NCBI RefSeq assembly: GCF_013178945.1 | Contig: NZ_JABFDM010000003.1 | Location: 496,001 to 560,000 of the forward strand | Source: Bradyrhizobium aeschynomenes | GTDB lineage: Bacteria; Pseudomonadota; Alphaproteobacteria; Rhizobiales; Xanthobacteraceae | DNA length: 64,000 nt | Direction of reading: 5' to 3' | In this document: positions 34,458 to 43,849 of the stretch, one piece after another | Layout: every line of letters begins with the position of its first letter | How positions within the stretch are numbered: the first letter of the stretch is position 1 | The notes under the pieces: generated by a model | What the model saw: the letters and a program-made list of their open reading frames with translations, nothing else | The model's database searches: none | What the model was told of the DNA's origin: nothing | Program-made: the position numbers and the translations under genes

Positions 34458-35350
34458 GCGCGCCGCAGAGCATCCTGTTCGTCGGCATCGGCAACATGGG
34501 CTGGCCGATGGCCGCGCGCCTGCTCGGCGCCGGCTTCACGGTGGCCGTCAATGATGCCGTGCCGGGCCGCGGCGCCGATTTCGTCCGCCAGGTCGGCGGC
34601 GCCTTGGCGGCGGATCTCGGCGCGGCGGCAGCGCAGGCCGAGGTCATCATCACGATGCTGCCGACCAGCAAACATGTCGCCGACGCGGTCGCGGCATTGC
34701 GCGCCGGCCTGAAGCAGGACCACGTCCTCATCGACATGAGCTCCGGTGCGCCTGCGGCGACGCAGGCGATCGCGGCCGATCTCGCCCCGCTCGGCGTCAT
34801 CATGCTCGACGCGCCCGTCAGCGGCGGCGTGCCGCGCGCGGTAACCGGCGAACTCGCGATCATGGCCGGCGGCGATGCGGCCGCGCTCGACCGCGTCGAG
34901 CCGCTGCTGCGCGCCATGGGCACTACGATCCACCGTATCGGCGGGCTCGGTTCGGGCCAGGCGATGAAGGCGCTCAACAATCTCGTCTCCGCCGGCGGCT
35001 TCCTGATCGGCATCGAGGCGCTCCTGATCGGCCAGCAGTTCGGTATCGACCCCGGCCTGATGACCGACGTGCTCAATGCCTCGACCGGTATGAACAATTC
35101 GACGCAGAAGAAGTTCAGGCAGTTCGTGCTGTCGCGCAAGTTCAACAGCGGCTTCGGGCTCGATCTGATGGTCAAGGACCTGTCGATCGCCCTTGAAGTC
35201 GCGCGTGCGGCCGGCGTTGCCGCGCCGTTCTCCAACCTCTGCCGCGAGCTGAGCGCCAGCGCGCAAGGCCTGCTCGGGCCGGGCCAGGACCACACGGCGC
35301 TGGCGAAGCTGAGCGAGGCGCTGGCCGGCGTCGAGCTGGGGGCCGACTAG
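34454..35350 (+). CDS. beta-hydroxyacid dehydrogenase (3-hydroxyisobutyrate/GarR family)
   Basis: 298 residues; ATG overlaps the preceding stop (ATGA). N-terminal Rossmann motif FVGIGNMGWPMAARLL, substrate motif DAPVSGGVPRAVTGELAIMAGG, and the catalytic-lysine region GSGQAMKALNNLVSAG. Family enzymes interconvert 3-hydroxyacids and semialdehydes (3-hydroxyisobutyrate, tartronate semialdehyde, L-threonate). It would act with the neighbouring aldehyde dehydrogenase. It converges with the YciI gene, overlapping by four bases. Confidence 0.85.
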   Translation: MSAPQSILFVGIGNMGWPMAARLLGAGFTVAVNDAVPGRGADFVRQVGGALAADLGAAAAQAEVIITMLPTSKHVADAVAALRAGLKQDHVLIDMSSGAPAATQAIAADLAPLGVIMLDAPVSGGVPRAVTGELAIMAGGDAAALDRVEPLLRAMGTTIHRIGGLGSGQAMKALNNLVSAGGFLIGIEALLIGQQFGIDPGLMTDVLNASTGMNNSTQKKFRQFVLSRKFNSGFGLDLMVKDLSIALEVARAAGVAAPFSNLCRELSASAQGLLGPGQDHTALAKLSEALAGVELGAD

Positions 35351-35634
35351 CCCTTGCGGCGGAAGAAGCCGGTGATCGTCACCTTCTCCCAGATCCCGGC
35401 AGCGGCAAACGGATCGGCGCGGTTGAACGCCTCGGCCTCGGCGCGGCCGGGAGCCTCGACCAGGAACAGGCTTCCGATCATCGTCGCACCGTCATCCGAG
35501 ACGAGCGGGCCGGACATCACGATGGTGACGGGGAGGCGGGCGCCATCCTCGAGATAGGCCTTGTGAGCATCGTAATTGGCAAGCCGCACCGGCAGCGCGT
35601 CCGGCTTGTCGAGGGCGTGAATGGCAAACAGCAT
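35347..35634 (-). CDS. YciI-family protein
   Basis: 95 residues: MLFAIHALDKPDALPVR, AHKAYLEDGARLPVTIVMSGPL and VEAPGRAEAEAFNRADPFAAAG are typical of YciI-like proteins, a ferredoxin-like fold related to muconolactone isomerase and Dabb proteins, with a conserved His-Asp pair. Members take part in breakdown of chlorinated or hydroxylated aromatics. It is the last gene of the minus-strand catabolic operon, after the substrate-binding protein. Confidence 0.8.
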   Translation of the reverse strand: MLFAIHALDKPDALPVRLANYDAHKAYLEDGARLPVTIVMSGPLVSDDGATMIGSLFLVEAPGRAEAEAFNRADPFAAAGIWEKVTITGFFRRKG

Positions 35635-35700
35635 GTCTCTCTCCGCGATTGACGCGGGGCGGCTGCCTGCTGCACGCCGTCCCGCAATGACGAGCCGATC

Positions 35701-36675
35701 CTATTTCGCGCCGAGCTTGCTGGCGTCCTCGAAGCTCGGGCAGGTGCGCTGCTCCAGCGATACGTCGAACGGCTGATAATTGTCCTTGGTGATGACGGTC
35801 GGCTTCAGCACGATCTCCGCGATGACGGGCTGGCCGCGCAGCGAGCGGATCGCCATCATGGTGCCGAGGCAGCCCTGCGCGAAGCCGTTATAGTCGCCGC
35901 TGGCCAGCAGCTTGCCGGACTTGATGGCGTCGATCGCCTCCTTCGTGCCGTTGATGCCGATCACCAGCGCCTTGCGGTTGGCGCCGTCCAGCGCCTCGAT
36001 CGCGCCGACCGCCATCGCATCGTTGGCCGCGAGCACGCCGTCGATCTGCGCATTGGACTGCATCAGGTTCTCCATCACCTGCAGCGCCTGCAGCCGCTGG
36101 TAGTTGCCGGGCTGCGACGCCAGCAGCTTCGCACCGGGGTTCTCCTTCAACGCATCGTTGAAGCCGCGGACGCGGTCGACATTGGTCAGCGAGCCCTTGA
36201 CGCCTTCGATGATGACCACGTTGCCCTTGCCGCCGAGCGTCTTGAGCAGGAAGCGTCCGGTCTCCAGGCCGAGGCTGTAGTCGTCCGCGCCGATGAAGGA
36301 GACGAACTTGCCGCCGGCGGAGCGGTCGGTGATGTTGACGACGGGGATCTTGGCGTCGTTGATCTTCTCGACCCCCGGAACCATCGCCTTGTAGTCCACC
36401 GGCGTGAACACGATGGCGCTCGGCTTCTTCACCACCACATCCTCGATCTGGCTGAGCTGCTCGGGGATCGAGTCCGGCTTGGTCGGGATGTAGTGCAGGA
36501 TCTTGGCGTTCAGCGCCTTCGCCATGTTGTCGGCGCCGACCCGTACGGTCTGGAAGAACGGGTTGGTCTGATTCTTGGTGAACACGGCAATCGTCTCGCC
36601 GTCGGCGCGGGCCTGTGTCGTAGCCGATGCGATCAGCAGCGATAGGGCAAGATAGCAGGATTTCCGGTGGTCCAT
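35701..36675 (-). CDS. sugar ABC transporter, periplasmic substrate-binding protein (RbsB-like)
   Basis: 324 residues with a signal peptide (first 24 residues, ending TQARA). TIAVFTKNQTNPFFQTVRVG, ITDRSAGGKFVSFIGADDY and VLAANDAMAVGAIEAL place it in the periplasmic binding protein type I family (ribose/galactose class). Cysteine near the end (RTCPSFED) is unusual. It is the downstream member of a complete importer with two permeases and a double ATPase on the same strand. Ligand unknown. Confidence 0.88.
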   Translation of the reverse strand: MDHRKSCYLALSLLIASATTQARADGETIAVFTKNQTNPFFQTVRVGADNMAKALNAKILHYIPTKPDSIPEQLSQIEDVVVKKPSAIVFTPVDYKAMVPGVEKINDAKIPVVNITDRSAGGKFVSFIGADDYSLGLETGRFLLKTLGGKGNVVIIEGVKGSLTNVDRVRGFNDALKENPGAKLLASQPGNYQRLQALQVMENLMQSNAQIDGVLAANDAMAVGAIEALDGANRKALVIGINGTKEAIDAIKSGKLLASGDYNGFAQGCLGTMMAIRSLRGQPVIAEIVLKPTVITKDNYQPFDVSLEQRTCPSFEDASKLGAK

Positions 36676-36714
36676 TTCGTGTCCTCCCTGGTTGTCATTC
36701 TTGTCGTTGAAAGC

Positions 36715-37692
36715 TCATGCCGTCGGACGCCGCGTTTTCATGTCGAGCCAGACGGCGATGATCACGATGATCCCGGTGACGAGCGGCTGCCAGTTGGCGT
36801 TGATCGACAGCAGGTTCATGCCGTTGAGCACGAGCGTCAGGATCAGCGATCCGACGAAGGTGCCGAAGATGGTGCCGACGCCGCCGAACAGCGAGGTACC
36901 GCCGATCAGCACGGCTGCGATGGCCGGCAGGGTCAGGCTCTCGCCGATATCGGCCTCGGCCGAGTTCAGGCGCGACAGGAAAATGATGGACGCCAGCCCC
37001 GCCATGGTGCCCGACACGGTGTAGACCAGCAGCAGCCTTCGGTTGACCGGAATGCCCGAAAGGCGTGCCGCCACGGGATTGGCGCCGATCGCGTAGATCT
37101 CCTGGCCCCAGGTCGTCCGTTGCGCGAAGAACGATCCGATCGCGAGAAACACCAGCAGCAGATAGACCGGGATCGGCAGCCCGAGGAAGTAGCCGCTGCC
37201 GATCTGGCGGAAGCCGGCGGGAAATCCGTGGATCGTCTCGCCGGCCATGTACCAGTAGGTCACGCCGTTCAGCACCCACAGCATGCCATAGGTGGCGATG
37301 AAGGAGGGGATGCGCATCGCCGTCACCATGACCCCGTTCATCAGTCCGACGGTGCCGCCGGCCGCGAGGCCGGTGAGGATGCCGAGCACTGGCGAGCCGG
37401 TCTGATGGATGACGGTGCCGGCGAGGCAGGCCGACAGCGCGACATTGGCGCCGACCGACAGATCGAGGCCGGCCGTCAGCACCACGAGCGTCAGGCCCGA
37501 GGCGATGAAGAAGGTGAGGCTCGCCTGTCTGAGCACGTTGAGAATGTTGCCGAGGCTCAGGAAGGACTCGCTCAGGACGCTCAGCACGAGGCAGATGAGG
37601 AAGGCGGCCAGCAGCCGGTAGAACAATTGCGCCGCATTCTGCGACAGGAACGACCACTGCGGCAGCGGCGCAGGTTTGGCGACATCGCTCAT
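36715..37692 (-). CDS. sugar ABC transporter permease (RbsC-like)
   Basis: 325 residues from ATG 37692, overlapping the preceding permease stop by four bases. About eight to ten membrane helices. The conserved permease motifs TLVVLTAGLDLSVGANVALS, GTVGLMNGVMVT and IAAVLIGGTSLFGGVGTI are seen. It forms a heterodimer with the other permease, as in RbsC/XylH-type importers. Start chosen because the longer upstream frame runs antisense-like through the neighbouring gene. Confidence 0.88.
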   Translation of the reverse strand: MSDVAKPAPLPQWSFLSQNAAQLFYRLLAAFLICLVLSVLSESFLSLGNILNVLRQASLTFFIASGLTLVVLTAGLDLSVGANVALSACLAGTVIHQTGSPVLGILTGLAAGGTVGLMNGVMVTAMRIPSFIATYGMLWVLNGVTYWYMAGETIHGFPAGFRQIGSGYFLGLPIPVYLLLVFLAIGSFFAQRTTWGQEIYAIGANPVAARLSGIPVNRRLLLVYTVSGTMAGLASIIFLSRLNSAEADIGESLTLPAIAAVLIGGTSLFGGVGTIFGTFVGSLILTLVLNGMNLLSINANWQPLVTGIIVIIAVWLDMKTRRPTA

Positions 37693-38642
37693 GCGCGGCT
37701 CCGCAATCCGTCGAGGAACATGGCAGCGATCACGAGCACGCCCACGCTCGCGACCTGGACGGAGGAGGGCAGCGAGATCAGATTGAGCCCGTTGCGCAGC
37801 ACGCCAACGGCGAGCACGCCGAGCAGGGTGCCGAGCAGCCAGCCATTGCCGCGCTCGAACGACGTGCCGCCGACCGCGACCGCCGCGATCGCATCGAATT
37901 CGAGCCCCAGCCCCGCGGTCGGATGCCCCGAATTCATCCGCGCCGTCATCAGCAGGCCCGCAACGCCGGCCATCAAGCCGCCGATGGCGTAGACTGTGAT
38001 CAGCAGCCGGGTGGGCGACAGGCCTGCATATCTGAGCGCCTCGCGGTTGCCGCCAAGCGCGAACACATAGGTGCCGAACCGGGTGTGATAGAGCAGGCCA
38101 TGAAAGACGCCGTAGCTCGCGACGCCCATCAGGATCGGCACGGGAATGCCCAGCAGATGCGCCGAATAGATGTCGCGCACGCTGTGGGGAATGCCGACCA
38201 CGCTCTGGCCGTCGCTGACGATCAGCGACAGGCCGTGCGCCATGCCGAGCGTCGCGAGCGTCGCCACGAAGGGCGGGATCTTGGCGATCGCCACCAGCCA
38301 ACCATTGGCGAGGCCGAATACCGTCCCGACCAGCACGGCGGCACAGAGGCCCAGCAGCATGGATGTCGTGGCAAGCGAGACGATGGCGACGCATAGCGAC
38401 GTCAGGGTGAGCACCGCGCCCATCGACAGGTCGATGCCCTCGGTCATGATGATCAAGGTCATCGGCAGTGCCAGCATGGTCAGGATGGTGGATTGCACCA
38501 GCACGTTGGAGAGGTTCGCGGCCGACAGGAAGCCCGGCGCGATCGCGCCGAACAGCGCGATCAGCAGCACCAGGACGATCGCCACGCCGGGCAGGCGTTG
38601 CAGCGTGCGGATCGGCGAGACGATGGCCATGTCACTCATCAT
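37689..38642 (-). CDS. sugar ABC transporter permease (RbsC-like)
   Basis: 317 residues, with many hydrophobic helices and the family segments TLIIMTEGIDLSMGAVLTL, GTVFGLANGWLVA, AKIPPFVATLATLGMAHGL and IAAVAVGGTSFERGNG. The start overlaps the ATPase stop by eleven bases. Having two different permease subunits is a variant of the usual RbsC homodimer arrangement. Confidence 0.88.
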   Translation of the reverse strand: MMSDMAIVSPIRTLQRLPGVAIVLVLLIALFGAIAPGFLSAANLSNVLVQSTILTMLALPMTLIIMTEGIDLSMGAVLTLTSLCVAIVSLATTSMLLGLCAAVLVGTVFGLANGWLVAIAKIPPFVATLATLGMAHGLSLIVSDGQSVVGIPHSVRDIYSAHLLGIPVPILMGVASYGVFHGLLYHTRFGTYVFALGGNREALRYAGLSPTRLLITVYAIGGLMAGVAGLLMTARMNSGHPTAGLGLEFDAIAAVAVGGTSFERGNGWLLGTLLGVLAVGVLRNGLNLISLPSSVQVASVGVLVIAAMFLDGLRSRA

Positions 38643-40164
38643 GCATCCCCAGTCGCACGATATTCTCCTCGGTCAGCTCGCTGCGCGCGAGGTGCCCGGC
38701 GACGCGGCCCTCGCGCATGACATAGGCGCGGTCGCAGACGTGGCAGATCTCGATCTGCTCGGACGAGATCATCAGCGCCGCCGCGCCCTCGGCGACCAGC
38801 CGGTCGATCAGCGCGAAGATCTCGGACTTGGCGCCGACGTCGATGCCGCGCGTCGGCTCGTCGAAGATGAACAGCCTGGCACCGGCCGCCAGCCATTTGC
38901 CGATCACGACCTTCTGCTGATTGCCGCCGGAGAGCAGGCCGACCGTCTGCCGCGCCGCGGGCGTTGCGATCCGCAATTGCCTGATCAGCCCGTCCGCCGT
39001 GCGCTGTGCGCTGCGCGGATCGAACAGCCCGCTCGGAAACAGCTTCTTCAGCGCTGCGACCACGAGATTGTCGCCGACCGAGCGCAGCAGCGCGAGACCC
39101 TCGCTCTTGCGGCTCTCCGGGATCAGCGCGATGCCGCGCCGGGCGGCGACATCGGGCTCGCCGGCAATCGGCTTGCCGTCGAAGATGATCTCGCCTTCGC
39201 TGATCGGATCGGCGCCGAAGATCGCGCGCGCCACCTCGGTGCGGCCGGACCCGACGAGGCCGCACAGCCCGACGATCTCGCCGCGCCGCACCTCGATGTT
39301 GATGTCGGAGATGCCGGTCGTCGCGCTCAGCCCCTTCACCTGCAGCACGAGCTCGCCCGGCTGCTCGGCGAAATGGCGTGGATAGGTCATGTCGACATTG
39401 CGGCCGACCATCATGCGAACGAGCTGCTCTGGCGTGACGTCGGCGGGGCGGATCTGGTCGATGCGGCGGCCGTCGCGCAGCACGGTGATGCGGTCGCCGA
39501 TCGCGAACACCTCGGCCATGCGGTGAGAGATGTAGACGATCGCAACACCCTCGGCCTTCAGCCGCCCGATCAGCGCGAACAGCAGCTCCGCCTCGCGGTC
39601 GGACAGCGCCGCGGTCGGCTCGTCCATCACCAGGATGCGCGCGTTCTGGCTGATCGCCTTGGCGATCTCGACCATCTGCTGCTGCGCGACGCCGAGCGTG
39701 TCGACGATGACGGAGGGATCGATGTCGAAGCCGATGCCCTCGAGCACGTGCCGTGCATCGGCCAGGATCTTGCGGCGATCGATCGTGCCGGGCAGACGGC
39801 CTTTCGGCTCGCGGCCGAGAAACATGTTCTGCGCGATGTCGAGGAACGGAACGAGAGAGAATTCCTGGAAGATGACGGCGATGCCGAGGGTCTGCGCATC
39901 GGCCGTCGAGCCGATCGTGACCTGGTTGCCCTTGTAGTAGATAGCTCCGGCGTCGGCACGATAGGCGCCGCACAGCACCTTCATCAGGCTGGATTTGCCG
40001 GCGCCGTTCTCGCCGAGCAGCATGTGGACTTCGCCCGGGTGAATCGCAAACGACACGTCGTCCAGCGCCTTGACGCCGGGAAATTCCTTGCTGATGCCGC
40101 GCAGCTCCAGCAGGGGCACGTGCGATGCCGCATCGAGCGTCGCAGCACTCGTCTCAGCGCTCAT
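38632..40164 (-). CDS. sugar ABC transporter ATP-binding protein (RbsA-like, two ATPase domains)
   Basis: 510 residues from ATG 40164 with two ABC domains. First: MLLGENGAGKSSLMK (Walker A), VAQQQMVEIAKAIS (signature region) and ILVMDEPTAALS (Walker B). Second: LCGLVGSGRTEVARAI (degenerate Walker A, as usual), LLSGGNQQKVVIGKWL and LFIFDEPTRGIDVGAK. This is the RbsA/XylG/MglA class for pentoses, hexoses and related polyols. The start overlaps the stop of the FAD-oxidase gene by four bases, linking import and catabolism in one transcript. Confidence 0.9.
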   Translation of the reverse strand: MSAETSAATLDAASHVPLLELRGISKEFPGVKALDDVSFAIHPGEVHMLLGENGAGKSSLMKVLCGAYRADAGAIYYKGNQVTIGSTADAQTLGIAVIFQEFSLVPFLDIAQNMFLGREPKGRLPGTIDRRKILADARHVLEGIGFDIDPSVIVDTLGVAQQQMVEIAKAISQNARILVMDEPTAALSDREAELLFALIGRLKAEGVAIVYISHRMAEVFAIGDRITVLRDGRRIDQIRPADVTPEQLVRMMVGRNVDMTYPRHFAEQPGELVLQVKGLSATTGISDINIEVRRGEIVGLCGLVGSGRTEVARAIFGADPISEGEIIFDGKPIAGEPDVAARRGIALIPESRKSEGLALLRSVGDNLVVAALKKLFPSGLFDPRSAQRTADGLIRQLRIATPAARQTVGLLSGGNQQKVVIGKWLAAGARLFIFDEPTRGIDVGAKSEIFALIDRLVAEGAAALMISSEQIEICHVCDRAYVMREGRVAGHLARSELTEENIVRLGMHDE

Positions 40165-41558
40165 GGCAGCGCTCCGTCGGCAAGGATCTTGCCTGGATTC
40201 ATCAGCCCGTTCGGATCGAGCGCGGCCTTGATGGCGCGCATCACCGCGACGGCGTCGCCGAGCTCGTCCTGGAGATAATCGACCTTGCCGAGGCCGATGC
40301 CGTGCTCGCCGGTGCAGGTGCCGTCCAGCGCGATCGCCCGCGCCACCATGCGCGCCTGCAGCGCCTTGGCGCCGGCGAGCTCGTTCGGATCGTCGGGATC
40401 GACCAGGATCAGCATGTGGAAATTGCCGTCGCCGACATGGCCGACGATCGGCGCAATGAAGCCGTTGGCATCGGCGTCCCGGCGCGTCTGCGTCAGGCAG
40501 TCCGCGAGGCGCGAGATCGGCACGCAGACATCGGTGATGACGGCGCGCGCGCCCGGCCGCACGCCAAGGCCGGCATACAGCGTGTTGTCGCGTGCGTGCC
40601 ACAGCCGGCTGCGGTCCTCGGCCGCCTTCGCCCAGGCAAAGCCGCGGCCGCGATGCTCGATTGCGATCGCCTCCGCGGTCTGCGCCTGCTCGGCGACGGC
40701 CGCCTCCGAGCCGTGGAATTCCAGGAACAGGGTCGGCGTCTCCTGATAGCCGAGCCTGGAATAGGCGTTGATGCCGCGGATCATGACGTCGTCGAGGAGC
40801 TCGATCCGGGCGGCGGGAACGGCCGACTGGATCAGCGCGATGGCAGTGTCGACTGCGTCGTGCAGGGTCGGGAAGCTGCAGGTCGCGGCCGAGATCGCCT
40901 GCGGAATCGGATGCAGCTTCAGCGTGATTTCGGTGATGATGCCGAGCGTCCCCTCCGCCCCGACGAACAGCCGCGTCAGATCATAGCCGGCGGCCGATTT
41001 GCGCGCGCGCCTCGCGGTGCGGATCACCCGGCCGTCGGCCAGCACCACCTCGAGGGCGAGAACATTGTCCTTCATCGTGCCGTAGCGGACCGCCATGGTG
41101 CCGGAGGCGCGCGTCGAACTCATGCCGCCGATCGAGGCGTCGGCGCCGGGATCGATCGGAAAGAACAGGCCGGTCGTGCGCAGTTCGGCATTGAGCTGCT
41201 TGCGCGTGATGCCGGGCTGCACCACCACGTCCATGTCGGCCTCGTGCACGGCCAGCACCTTGTTCATACGGGCGAAGTCGATACACACGCCGCCCGCCAC
41301 CGACGCGGCATTGCCTTCGAGCGAGGTGCCGGCGCCGAACGGCACGATCGGCGTGCCGGCCTCGGCGCACAGCCTGACGATGGCACCGACTTCCTGCGTC
41401 GTCTCCGGGAACACGACGATGTCGGGCGGCATCGCGGGGTAGTACGATTCGCTCCGGCCGTGCTGATCCAGCACGCCGCGCGCGAGGCTCGCGCGTGGCC
41501 CGATCAGGTTCGAAAGCCGCTCGGCCAATGCGCCGGTGCCGACCCGCAAATCCATCAT
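40161..41558 (-). CDS. FAD-linked oxidase (glycolate/D-lactate dehydrogenase GlcD-like)
   Basis: 465 residues from ATG 41558 (ATG 41555 adjacent) behind GGGAGGA. FAD-binding segment PIVPFGAGTSLEGNAASVAGG, then GGMSSTRASGTMAVRYG and AGYDLTRLFVGAEGTLGIITE. C-terminal half has VGHVGDGNFHMLILVD and the TCTGEHGIGLGK motif of FAD-linked oxidases acting on 2-hydroxy acids. It likely oxidises a 2-hydroxy acid to a 2-oxo acid in this catabolic pathway. No iron-sulfur GlcF partner is nearby. Confidence 0.88.
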   Translation of the reverse strand: MMDLRVGTGALAERLSNLIGPRASLARGVLDQHGRSESYYPAMPPDIVVFPETTQEVGAIVRLCAEAGTPIVPFGAGTSLEGNAASVAGGVCIDFARMNKVLAVHEADMDVVVQPGITRKQLNAELRTTGLFFPIDPGADASIGGMSSTRASGTMAVRYGTMKDNVLALEVVLADGRVIRTARRARKSAAGYDLTRLFVGAEGTLGIITEITLKLHPIPQAISAATCSFPTLHDAVDTAIALIQSAVPAARIELLDDVMIRGINAYSRLGYQETPTLFLEFHGSEAAVAEQAQTAEAIAIEHRGRGFAWAKAAEDRSRLWHARDNTLYAGLGVRPGARAVITDVCVPISRLADCLTQTRRDADANGFIAPIVGHVGDGNFHMLILVDPDDPNELAGAKALQARMVARAIALDGTCTGEHGIGLGKVDYLQDELGDAVAVMRAIKAALDPNGLMNPGKILADGALP

Positions 41559-41619
41559 TCCTCCCGTCCGCTTCCTCGACGATGACAGGACTCTTGACGG
41601 TCCTTGTCGTCCGCTCAGC

Positions 41620-42504
41620 TCAAGCCGGATCCCCGCGCTTCGCAAGCTGTTTCAGGCCGAAATCATAGTTGAGATGGAAATATCCCTCGCTCGCCATGCG
41701 GCCATCTGGCGCACGGCCCGGCGGGCCGCGCGTGAAGTCGCGGATCAGGCTGTCCTTGACGCCGAACACGACGTCGGAATCGAGATACTGGTCGCCCGCG
41801 ACGAACACGTGGGTCACCAGCCGCTCGAAGCCCGGCGCCGAGATCATGAAATGCACATGCGCCGGCCGCCACGGATGGCGTCCCTGCGCCGCCAGCATGT
41901 CGCCGACCGGACCGTCGTTGGGGATCGGGTAGGCGGCGGGCTTGATCGACCAGAAATGGAAGCGCCCCTCGGCGTCGGTGCGGAAGCGCGCGCGCATCGC
42001 GAGATCGCCGATCTGCTCGAGCCGCTGCACGTCGTAATAGCCGTCATCGTCGGAATGCCAGACGTCGACAACCGCTCCGGCAAGCGGCCGGCCGTCCGCG
42101 CTCGACACCGAGCCGGTCACGAGCAGCGGATCGCCCTTCATCGGCCCCGAGATGTCGTCGCCGCTGGCGCGCTCCGGCGCGGCCTGGACGAAGAACGGGC
42201 CGAGCACAGTGGTCTCGGTGGCGCCTTCCGGCACGGGATGGTTGATGGCGTCGACCAGCATGGAGACGCCGAGCGTGTCCGACAGCAGGATGAACTCCTG
42301 GCGCTTGTCGTCGCACATCCGGCCGGTACGGGTGAGGAAGTCGATGCCGAACTCCCATTCCTGCTGGGTCGGACGGACCTCGCGCACGAAGGCATGGAGA
42401 TGGCGCACCAGCGCCTCGCTGACCTGCTTGACGCGTGGATCGCTTGCCTCCGCAAGCCGCTCGAGCACGGCATCGGTGATCGTGGTCTCGTCGAAATTGC
42501 GCAA
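41620..42504 (-). CDS. intradiol ring-cleavage dioxygenase (hydroxyquinol/catechol 1,2-dioxygenase type)
   Basis: 294 residues from a TTG start at 42504 with AGGAGA before it. N-terminal helical dimer domain (ALVRHLHAFVREVRPTQQEW and FLTRTGRMCDDKRQEF). The catalytic core has AVVDVWHSDDDGYYDVQ, PAAYPIPNDGPVG and WRPAHVHFMIS, giving the Tyr-Tyr-His-His iron(III) ligands. Length and N-terminus suit hydroxyquinol 1,2-dioxygenase. It opens the ring of a 1,2-diol aromatic to a muconate- or maleylacetate-type acid. Finding it in a transcript with a sugar-type importer is unusual. Confidence 0.85.
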   Translation of the reverse strand: MRNFDETTITDAVLERLAEASDPRVKQVSEALVRHLHAFVREVRPTQQEWEFGIDFLTRTGRMCDDKRQEFILLSDTLGVSMLVDAINHPVPEGATETTVLGPFFVQAAPERASGDDISGPMKGDPLLVTGSVSSADGRPLAGAVVDVWHSDDDGYYDVQRLEQIGDLAMRARFRTDAEGRFHFWSIKPAAYPIPNDGPVGDMLAAQGRHPWRPAHVHFMISAPGFERLVTHVFVAGDQYLDSDVVFGVKDSLIRDFTRGPPGRAPDGRMASEGYFHLNYDFGLKQLAKRGDPA

Positions 42505-42519
42505 CGACGCGGTCTCCTG

Positions 42520-43419
42520 TCAGAGGGGCTCGCCGAGCCCGGACAGTCGTTCGACATGCCGGACGGTGGCGAGGAAGTCGGTCGCCGCCTCGCCCTGTGC
42601 GATCAGCGCGGCATAGGTCTCGCGCACCTGCGCCGCCAATTGCAGCGGCACGCCGACGGCGTGGCCGGCACCGAGGATGAGATCGAGGTCCTTGGCCATC
42701 TGCGCGCAGGAGAACGTCGCGGCAAAGTCGCGGGCCAGCAGCGGCGCGGTCTTGTACTTCACCATCGGAGAGGCGACCGCGCTGTCGTGCAGCACCTGCA
42801 GAATGTCCGGCCAGGCGATGCCGCCCTTGCGCGCCAGCGCCAGGCTCTCGGCCATCATCGCCGCGGTCGTCGCGATCATCAGGTTGACGGCGAGCTTGGC
42901 GTAGCGTGCCTCTTCGGCCGCGCCGAGATAGGTCTGCGCGCGTGTGAAGCTCGCCAGCAGCGGCGTGACCCGTGCGAAAGCCTCTTTCGGCCCGGACACG
43001 AAGCAGGTCAGCTCGCCGGTGTGGGCGATGCTGGCATTGCCGGAGACCGGCGTGCGGAGATACGCGATGGCGCGGGCCTCGGCGGCAGTGGCGACCGCGT
43101 TCGACGCATCGACGCCCACGGTGCTCGTCTCGATCAGGATCGTACCGGGCGCCATGGCCGCGATCAGTCCACCGTCGCCCAGCATCGCCATGCGCAACGC
43201 GGTGTCGTCCGGCAGCGACGAGACGACCGCGGCCTGGTCGCGCACCGCCTCCGTCGCGGACGTCGCAGCGACGATGCCGAGCGCGCGCGCCTCGTCGAGC
43301 CGTTCAGCGTTGCGGTCGAAGGCGGTGACGTCGTAGCCCGCCTTGGCAAGCCGCGCTGCGATCGGCAGGCCGATCTTGCCGATGCCGATGAAGGCGAGGC
43401 GTTGGTCGGGAAGTGACAT
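42520..43419 (-). CDS. NAD(P)-dependent beta-hydroxyacid dehydrogenase-like oxidoreductase
   Basis: 299 residues from ATG 43419. LAFIGIGKIGLPIAARLAKAGYDVTAFDRN is the Rossmann start, seen in short pieces, with RTPVSGNASIAHTGELTCFVSG as the substrate loop and AKLAVNLMIATTAAMMAE containing the catalytic-lysine helix. It belongs to the 6-phosphogluconate/3-hydroxyisobutyrate dehydrogenase family, a second member in this locus after the one at 34454. It starts the tight minus-strand run toward the dioxygenase (15 bases apart). Confidence 0.82.
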   Translation of the reverse strand: MSLPDQRLAFIGIGKIGLPIAARLAKAGYDVTAFDRNAERLDEARALGIVAATSATEAVRDQAAVVSSLPDDTALRMAMLGDGGLIAAMAPGTILIETSTVGVDASNAVATAAEARAIAYLRTPVSGNASIAHTGELTCFVSGPKEAFARVTPLLASFTRAQTYLGAAEEARYAKLAVNLMIATTAAMMAESLALARKGGIAWPDILQVLHDSAVASPMVKYKTAPLLARDFAATFSCAQMAKDLDLILGAGHAVGVPLQLAAQVRETYAALIAQGEAATDFLATVRHVERLSGLGEPL

Positions 43420-43507
43420 CGATGCGTCCGTTATTCGCTTGATCTGCCGCGCGCTCCGTAGCCAGGCAGGCGCGGGCGTGGCAGGTTGTGGAAGGTGAAT
43501 GCCCCCG

Positions 43508-43834
43508 TCATGCGCCGGTCGCCGCATCGATCGGATAGTCCACCTGGAAGCGGCCGATCCTGAGGTCGCCGAGCTCCTCGCGCACGCGCAGGTGCTCGGG
43601 GTGCGAGGCATAGGCCCGCAGCGCGGCGCTGCTGGCGAATTCTGAGAACAGGACGACGTCGCAGGCATAGTCGACGTCGCTGACATCGAGACCGACCTCG
43701 ATGTGGGTCAGGCCGTCGATGCGGCCCCTGAGGCCCTCGAACAGGGTCTTGACCTTGAGCCGGGCCGCCGCGCGTTCGGCGGCCGTCTCGGCACGCAGCC
43801 GCCACATCACGATGTGCCTGATCGGCCCCGTCAT
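43508..43834 (-). CDS. Dabb (stress-responsive A/B barrel) family protein
   Basis: 108 residues from ATG 43834. IRHIVMWRLRAETAAER, LTHIEVGLDVSDVDYACDVVL and AYASHPEHLRVREELGDLR are typical of Dabb/olivetolic-acid-cyclase-like dimeric barrels. Such proteins isomerise or cyclise unstable polyketide or aromatic intermediates. It is the first gene downstream of the promoter region facing LysR, so it heads the catabolic operon and is probably LysR-controlled. Confidence 0.8.
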   Translation of the reverse strand: MTGPIRHIVMWRLRAETAAERAAARLKVKTLFEGLRGRIDGLTHIEVGLDVSDVDYACDVVLFSEFASSAALRAYASHPEHLRVREELGDLRIGRFQVDYPIDAATGA

Positions 43835-43849
43835 TCCTGCGTCCTCACC

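Noticed and set aside
36667..43416. Several long plus-strand frames over the ABC transporter, oxidase and dioxygenase genes
   Set aside because: They are shadows of high-GC minus-strand genes. Their translations have no family motifs.
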